Assembly (NCBI RefSeq): GCF_000403785.1
Contig: NZ_APHJ01000021.1
Span: 124,001-188,000 of the forward strand
Length of the DNA: 64,000 nucleotides
Source of the DNA: Gillisia sp. CAL575
GTDB lineage: Bacteria; Bacteroidota; Bacteroidia; Flavobacteriales; Flavobacteriaceae
Reading direction: 5' to 3'
Shown one piece after another: positions 59,773 through 64,000 of this stretch. The first letter of the stretch is position 1; every line of letters begins with the position of its first letter. The notes beneath the pieces are model-generated. The model was not told the DNA's origin. It saw nothing but the letters and a program-made list of their open reading frames with translations, and made no database searches. Position numbers and translations under genes: made by a program.

Positions 59773-60519
59773 TTATTCTATTTTGTACAGCACCGGTTTG
59801 CTAGGCGAAGCATCATTCTCAAATGAACCTATTTGTAGATTTAAAATATACATTCCATCTTTAATTTTACTAGCCACATAGATTAGTTCTGTAATCGTAG
59901 TATCAAATCTTGTGTTTTTAGGATAATCCCAAAAGGCCTTGTGAGCTAATAGCTTTCCTTCATCTTTTTCCTTATCTACAGAAGGTAGATCGATTAAAAG
60001 GTGCTTAATTCCACATTCTCTAATATATCTGGCAGCAGCCTCCTCTAAATAAGGCCAATTGGTATGAGAATATTTTTTACTACGCTTTTCAATATAGTTT
60101 GGTAATGTTCTAATTACAATCGCTTCAGCCTCATTTTCTTTTAGCAAACTTTTAATTTGAGCTTCAGTGATCACTAAATCTTCTCCCTGATTCTCTGGTT
60201 CAATGGAGATTACTTTAGCAGTAAAAAAGAAAGTCTTTAAGGTTTCATTTATACCATGAAATTCTCGTGTTATATGACCCACACATTCGGTATGCGTGCC
60301 ATGTGCATGAGGATTGAAATAAATATTATTGAAATTGGTAGAACTCCCAGCAGTTACTTTCCCTGTAAAATCACCATCCACAACTGGCTGGATCTTAGGC
60401 GGATTCAAGTACCAAGCAATCGGATTCTTATCATCTCCCCTTAAAACAAGAGAAATATCCAATGGCTTAGAGAGATCTATATTGTAAGATTTATTTTTAT
60501 GTTCAATTTCTGCTTTCAT
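59773..60519 (-). CDS. Cyclase-family hydrolase (kynurenine formamidase-like)
   Basis: The 248-residue protein has the metal-binding motif NPHAHGTHTECVGHI near residue 73, in place of the H-x-G-T-H-x-D-x-P-x-H of the family. The usual Asp of that motif is Glu here and the following proline is Val. A central VIRTLPNYIEKRSKKYSHTNWPYLEEAAARYI and a C-terminal YVASKIKDGMYILNLQIGSFENDASPSKPVLY complete the fold. Members hydrolyse N-formylkynurenine or other amides. The substrate is uncertain. It lies between tsf and hemW and is not clearly linked to either. Confidence 0.78.
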   Translation of the reverse strand: MKAEIEHKNKSYNIDLSKPLDISLVLRGDDKNPIAWYLNPPKIQPVVDGDFTGKVTAGSSTNFNNIYFNPHAHGTHTECVGHITREFHGINETLKTFFFTAKVISIEPENQGEDLVITEAQIKSLLKENEAEAIVIRTLPNYIEKRSKKYSHTNWPYLEEAAARYIRECGIKHLLIDLPSVDKEKDEGKLLAHKAFWDYPKNTRFDTTITELIYVASKIKDGMYILNLQIGSFENDASPSKPVLYKIE

Positions 60520-60554
60520 CTAAATACTCTTGTCCGGAGTCTATAATATTTTCT

Positions 60555-61682
60555 CTAATTTATAAAAAACAAATTACTGGCAATCCCGTCACTTAAGAAC
60601 TTCCCTTTTTTTGTGACCGTAATTACATTTTCATTTTGTTTTAATAATCCTAATTTAATTTCATTGGAAGCCTCATTTAATAAATGGGTTTTATATAAAT
60701 TCCCAAACCGCTCTTCCACTTCATTAATATCAATTCCCCATATGGTGCGCAGTCTAGTCATTACATATTCATTATATCTATCTGTAGTGGAAAGTTCTTC
60801 TTGCTCTAAAGGCAACTTTCCCATTTCTATAGATTTCATATAAAGCGTATTATTACTGATATTCCATTTTCTGTTTTCTCCATCATAAGAATGAGCAGAA
60901 GGCCCAATTCCTAAATAAGGTTTTCCAAACCAATAGGCTGTATTATTTTCAGAGAAAAACCCTGGTTTTCCATAATTAGAAAATTCATAATGAGTAAAGC
61001 CTTTCTCCTTCAGTCGCATGGTTAAAATATCGAAATGTGCTCTTGCAGCTTCATCATCTACCGGCTTCACCTTTCCTTTTTCAATCATTTTCTTAAGAGC
61101 TGTGTTAGGCTCGATAGTTAACGCATAACATGAGAAATGTGGTAAACCAAGCGACAAAGCAGTTTCAATATTTGTCTTCCAACGCTCGTTGCTCATTCCT
61201 GGAATTCCGTAAATAAGATCTATGGATATATTCTCAAAAAACTGTTTAGCCATTTGTATGCTTTCCAAAGCTTCGGTTGCATTATGTGCTCGGTTCATTA
61301 ATTGTAAATCCTCTTCAAAAAAAGATTGCACCCCAATGCTCAATCTATTTATTCCGGCCTTTTTAAAGATTTTAATATTCTCAAGAGTCAAATCATCTGG
61401 GTTTGCTTCCAAAGTGATCTCTGCATCTTCCCTAACTTCGAAATTATTGTTTATCGTATCACAGATCTGCTTCAATTCTTCTGAAGAAAGTAACGAAGGA
61501 GTCCCTCCACCAAAATAGATAGTATCCAGCTGCTTTCCGGGTAATTCATCCTTTCGAAGCCTAATCTCTTCACATAACATACTCACTAGTTCTCCTTTTT
61601 TTCTAATCGAAGTAGAAAAATGAAAATCACAATAGTGACAGGCCTGCTTACAAAAAGGGATATGTATATAGAGAGACGACAT
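60555..61682 (-). CDS. hemW: HemW, radical-SAM heme chaperone
   Basis: Long called oxygen-independent coproporphyrinogen oxidase-like, HemW binds heme and delivers it to target enzymes. The product has the radical-SAM cluster motif CKQACHYCDF near residue 11, YFGGGTPSLLSSEEL, EANPDDLTLEN and GVQSFFEEDLQLMNRAHN. The HemW C-terminal domain follows. The start at ATG 61682 gives MSSLYIHIPFCKQ, the family N terminus; a TTG at 61697 adds five residues. It is the last gene of a ruvC-four-helix-hemW row. Confidence 0.93.
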   Translation of the reverse strand: MSSLYIHIPFCKQACHYCDFHFSTSIRKKGELVSMLCEEIRLRKDELPGKQLDTIYFGGGTPSLLSSEELKQICDTINNNFEVREDAEITLEANPDDLTLENIKIFKKAGINRLSIGVQSFFEEDLQLMNRAHNATEALESIQMAKQFFENISIDLIYGIPGMSNERWKTNIETALSLGLPHFSCYALTIEPNTALKKMIEKGKVKPVDDEAARAHFDILTMRLKEKGFTHYEFSNYGKPGFFSENNTAYWFGKPYLGIGPSAHSYDGENRKWNISNNTLYMKSIEMGKLPLEQEELSTTDRYNEYVMTRLRTIWGIDINEVEERFGNLYKTHLLNEASNEIKLGLLKQNENVITVTKKGKFLSDGIASNLFFIN

Positions 61683-61699
61683 AGTTTCAGTTAACAATG

Positions 61700-61712
61700 A
61701 TCAATTAGCAAT
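61700..61712 (+). repeat. Left terminal inverted repeat of the four-helix-bundle cassette
   Basis: ATCAATTAGCAAT, a perfect inverse of 62073-62085. It lies 18 bp upstream of the hemW start, followed by further ATCAATT words. Confidence 0.75.
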
Positions 61713-61714
61713 AA

Positions 61715-62074
61715 TCAATTTTTGATTCTTGTAGTTTTCAAATTTGAAAACATTATTTTGGATAGTTCATTTGCTATCTCATAAGAATTTTGGAATGTAT
61801 CTACCTCCAAATTTTCTGAGTCTTGTAGAAGTGACAACCAATATTTTCCCTCAAGACTTTCTTTATAAGCTATAGAAATTTTTGCTGAAAAGTCAACTTT
61901 GGAAATCGCTCCATTTGCTTCAGCTACATTAGCTCCAATAGAGGTGCCAGATCTCAATAATTGTTTGGATAATACAAACTCCTTTTTATAAGCAATAAGA
62001 TTTTTGTAAATACTTATTATTATCAATGCAAAATCATAAGATTTCTTCGAAAGTGGGTTATTAATTTCACTCAT
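61715..62074 (-). CDS. Four-helix-bundle protein (23S rRNA intervening-sequence family)
   Basis: The 119-residue protein has the family motif LLRSGTSIGANVAEANGAIS, then KISIAYKESLEGKYWLSLLQDSENL, in a four-helix fold. Members are often found within intervening sequences of 23S rRNA genes, but also singly elsewhere. Here no rRNA is near. Function is unknown. Inverted repeats bound it, one overlapping the start codon. Confidence 0.88.
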   Translation of the reverse strand: MSEINNPLSKKSYDFALIIISIYKNLIAYKKEFVLSKQLLRSGTSIGANVAEANGAISKVDFSAKISIAYKESLEGKYWLSLLQDSENLEVDTFQNSYEIANELSKIMFSNLKTTRIKN

Positions 62075-62085
62075 TGCTAATTGAT
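62073..62085 (-). repeat. Right terminal inverted repeat of the four-helix-bundle cassette
   Basis: On the minus strand ATCAATTAGCAAT directly precedes and includes the first two bases of the ATG. A related CTAATTG/TTATTGATT stretch occurs at 63980-64000. Confidence 0.75.
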
Positions 62086-62091
62086 ATTAGT

Positions 62092-62649
62092 TTATTGCTT
62101 TTTGAGTTTACTCGGATTTTGCTTTACAAAGGAATCCCAACCCGTATAACTTTTACCCACTTCCACTCTACCGGAATTGTAAAAATGACAGACCGCTGCT
62201 GCCAATCCATCTGTTGAATCTAAATTCTTAGGCAATTCTTTAAGACCCAACAAACTTTGCAGCATCTTAGCCACTTGTTCCTTACTGGCATTCCCATTGC
62301 CTGTAATGGCCATTTTAATCTTTTTGGGCAAGTATTCTGTAATAGGAACTTCTCTGGATAATCCGGCAGCCATGGCTACCCCTTGTGCTCTCCCGAGTTT
62401 TAGCATAGATTGCACATTTTTCCCAAAAAAGGGTGCTTCTATAGCGATCTCATCTGGATGAAAAGTATCAATTAACTCCACGGTACGCTCAAAAATTAGT
62501 TTCAGTTTAATATAAGGATCGCTATATTTCTGAAGTAACAACTCATTAAGTTGTAAAAACTCCATTTTTTTGTTCACTACCTTGATTAAACCAAACCCCA
62601 TAATGGTGGTTCCAGGGTCGATTCCTAAAATAATTCGTTCGTTTTTCAA
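62092..62649 (-). CDS. ruvC: Holliday junction endonuclease RuvC
   Basis: Resolves Holliday junctions as a dimer with RuvAB. The 185-residue protein has the first catalytic Asp in ILGIDPGTT and the Glu in EIAIEAPFFGKNVQSMLKLGRAQGVAM. The C-terminal acidic pair region is LDSTDGLAAAVCHFYNSG. All four catalytic acids of the family seem present. Length is normal. The gene lies 18 bp upstream of the four-helix-bundle gene, so the insertion separated it from hemW. Confidence 0.95.
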   Translation of the reverse strand: MKNERIILGIDPGTTIMGFGLIKVVNKKMEFLQLNELLLQKYSDPYIKLKLIFERTVELIDTFHPDEIAIEAPFFGKNVQSMLKLGRAQGVAMAAGLSREVPITEYLPKKIKMAITGNGNASKEQVAKMLQSLLGLKELPKNLDSTDGLAAAVCHFYNSGRVEVGKSYTGWDSFVKQNPSKLKKQ

Positions 62650-62763
62650 AAGCGGAAAGTCTTTAGCGGTTACCCATTCTTAATAGTTTGTTTACTTTTG
62701 AATAGGCTTTACAAAGCTACATAATTCTACTTAGCAATTCTGTTAATCTGGCGATCTGTAAAC

Positions 62764-63918
62764 ATGCAATTATTTATAATTTTTATGATTGTGCTCACCC
62801 TAAGTTATGCGGTTTTGATAATTGCACTCCTCCTTGGTTGGAAAAAGGTCGAAAAGTTTAAATTGAAGGGAGTTACACCGGCAAACAAATTTTCCATAAT
62901 AATTCCTTTTAGAAATGAAGCCGAAAATTTACCAGCTCTGCTGTATTCACTATCCAACTTGGATTATCCAAGATCTTATTTTGAAATCATTCTGGTGAAT
63001 GATGATTCTGAAGACAATTCTCTGCAAGCCTGTTTTAATTTTAAACAATCTCACCCAAATCTCGTTTTTTCTATAATTAATAATAATAGAAAAACAAACT
63101 CTCCAAAAAAGGATGCCATAATAACAGCTATTGAAGCGTCCAGATTTGAAAACATCTTAACTACAGATGCAGATTGTATAGTTCCAAGCAAATGGCTGGA
63201 AGCATATAATGAAAGTGTTCTAGGAACCAAGGCTAACTTAATAGCTGGGCCTGTAAGTTTTCTAAATGGACCATCTAATAAAGAAAAGTTCTTAAACTAT
63301 CTGATTGCTTTTCAAGATTTGGATTTTATGAGTCTGCAAGCTGTCAGCATAGGAGCATTCGGATTAAAAAAACCTTTTATGTGTAATGCCGCCAATATGT
63401 GTTATAAGAAAGATGCCTTTTTAAATGCAGAAGGATATGTAGGGAATTCAAATATTTCTGGTGGAGATGATGTTTTTCTACTTCAGAAGTTTATCGAATT
63501 AAATTACCCGGTATCCTACTTAAAATCTGAAGTTGCTATTGTAAAAACGAAACCTCAGCCCTCCTTAGAATCACTGTTTTCACAACGAATTCGGTGGGCA
63601 GCAAAAGCGACAGCTTATAAAAGCACTTTTGCAAAGCTCGTTGGACTAATCGTTTTATTGGTAAATCTATTCTTGGTGATTGGACTTATTTTGACTCTCT
63701 TAAACAAAGTGAATTATGAACTAGTGCTCTTCAGTTTTCTTATAAAGTTTTTGGTGGATTTCATATTACTTTATCATTCAGCAATTTTCTTCAGAAAGCA
63801 ATTGATACTGAGTCATTACTTATGGTCTAGCCTTTTATATCCATTTTTCTCCACAACAGTAGCGATTGCATCTTTATTCAGTGGATTCCAATGGAAAGGA
63901 AGAAATTTTAGAAAATAG
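62764..63918 (+). CDS. Membrane glycosyltransferase family 2
   Basis: The 384-residue protein has an N-terminal membrane helix (about 3-23). The GT-A domain starts at FSIIIPFRNEAENLPALLYSL, with ILVNDDSEDNSLQ (donor site), TTDADCIVPSKWLEA (the D-x-D) and QRIRWAAKATAYKS (Q-x-x-R-W), the processive-type motif. Three C-terminal helices follow (about 295-375). This resembles hydrolipid or polysaccharide GT2 enzymes. Substrate unknown. It is divergent from ruvC. Confidence 0.88.
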   Translation: MQLFIIFMIVLTLSYAVLIIALLLGWKKVEKFKLKGVTPANKFSIIIPFRNEAENLPALLYSLSNLDYPRSYFEIILVNDDSEDNSLQACFNFKQSHPNLVFSIINNNRKTNSPKKDAIITAIEASRFENILTTDADCIVPSKWLEAYNESVLGTKANLIAGPVSFLNGPSNKEKFLNYLIAFQDLDFMSLQAVSIGAFGLKKPFMCNAANMCYKKDAFLNAEGYVGNSNISGGDDVFLLQKFIELNYPVSYLKSEVAIVKTKPQPSLESLFSQRIRWAAKATAYKSTFAKLVGLIVLLVNLFLVIGLILTLLNKVNYELVLFSFLIKFLVDFILLYHSAIFFRKQLILSHYLWSSLLYPFFSTTVAIASLFSGFQWKGRNFRK

Positions 63919-63941
63919 AAAAAGTCACTTCTCAACTATAA

Positions 63942-63973
63942 CCTGTATTGAGCGAAGTCGAAATGACTTGTCG
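63942..63973 (+). repeat. GAGCGAAGTCGAAATGAC repeat copy
   Basis: TATTGAGCGAAGTCGAAATGAC resembles the CATCGAGCAGAGTCGAGATG unit at 6440, part of the dispersed palindrome family. It lies 24 bp after the GT2 stop. Confidence 0.5.
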
Positions 63974-64000
63974 CTGCCAACTGCTAATTGTTTATTGATT

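Larger units (their letters stand above)
61700..62085 (-). mobile_element. Putative 386-bp single-gene cassette with terminal inverted repeats
   Basis: A 13-bp perfect inverted repeat flanks a four-helix-bundle protein gene, and the right repeat overlaps the ATG. The unit sits between ruvC and hemW. The layout parallels the GxxExxY cassette at 30812-31307 although the genes and repeats are unrelated. Mobility is inferred; no transposase is encoded. Confidence 0.45.

Noticed and set aside
61683-61697. TTG start of hemW at 61697
   Set aside because: The ATG at 61682 gives the conserved HemW N terminus; the added five residues have no support.
61715-62074. An rRNA intervening sequence because of the protein family
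   Set aside because: No rRNA sequence is present on either side; the neighbours are ruvC and hemW.

Overview
The window comes from a low-GC member of the Bacteroidota, most likely a marine Flavobacteriaceae close to Gramella/Christiangramella, Salegentibacter or Zunongwangia. The evidence is AT-rich DNA, several promoters of the Bacteroidota form TTG-N17-23-TAnnTTTG, lipoproteins with an acidic stretch after the lipobox cysteine, a DUF2723 membrane protein, a UpxY-type NusG paralogue, a Wzc-type kinase and a TonB-dependent receptor with a carboxypeptidase-like N-terminal domain. Genus assignment is inference.

Layout. (1) 1-1300: nusA (cut by the window edge) and rimP on the minus strand, with a terminator-like hairpin in their leader. 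(2) 1.3-6 kb: a tandem-domain universal stress protein, an AsmA-like membrane protein, a metallophosphoesterase and small unknown genes. (3) 6-7.1 kb: about 1.1 kb without genes, filled with degenerate palindromic repeats. (4) 6.9-34.6 kb: a Wzx/Wzy-dependent exopolysaccharide cluster, all on the minus strand. In transcription order it has a UpxY-like antiterminator, a promoter and hairpin-rich leader, GDP-mannose and GDP-fucose genes (manC, a separate cupin, gmd, fcl), UDP-glucose dehydrogenase, flippase, glycosyl- and acyltransferases, polymerase, WecG-type transferase, the initiating sugar-phosphate transferase, a lipoprotein, a YjbH-like pair, Wza and Wzc. A small TIR-flanked GxxExxY gene sits between gmd and fcl. 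(5) 35-41.5 kb: thioredoxin, tRNA-Gln(TTG), a DUF2723 glycosyltransferase-like protein, a polysaccharide deacetylase, a thioredoxin-fold protein without catalytic cysteines and a membrane metallophosphoesterase. (6) 41.6-51.3 kb: a minus-strand catabolic cluster (sodium:solute symporter, acyl-CoA synthetase, two alpha/beta hydrolases, an alpha-helical repeat protein, TonB receptor, 3-hydroxybutyrate dehydrogenase). A shared 10-bp motif lies 74-76 bp upstream of both the symporter and receptor genes. (7) 51.4-55.8 kb: glycosylasparaginase and DNA polymerase I. (8) 55.8-59.8 kb: a lipocalin-like lipoprotein, then rplM-rpsI and rpsB-tsf with structured leaders. (9) 59.8-64 kb: a cyclase-family hydrolase, hemW, a second TIR-flanked small gene (four-helix-bundle protein), ruvC and a membrane GT2.

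How the genes work together. The exopolysaccharide cluster makes GDP-mannose, converts it to GDP-fucose and makes UDP-glucuronate. It builds a repeat unit on undecaprenyl phosphate, modifies it with acyl groups, flips it (Wzx), polymerises it (Wzy) and exports it through Wza under Wzc control. The 41.6-51.3 kb cluster looks like uptake and breakdown of a hydroxy-acid or ester substrate. The most unusual signals are two unrelated single-gene cassettes (30.8-31.3 kb and 61.7-62.1 kb), each bounded by inverted repeats that touch the start codon; the hairpin leaders of rimP-nusA, the exopolysaccharide operon and rplM; and the cysteine-free thioredoxin-fold protein. No CRISPR array, rRNA operon, integrase or transposase gene was seen.
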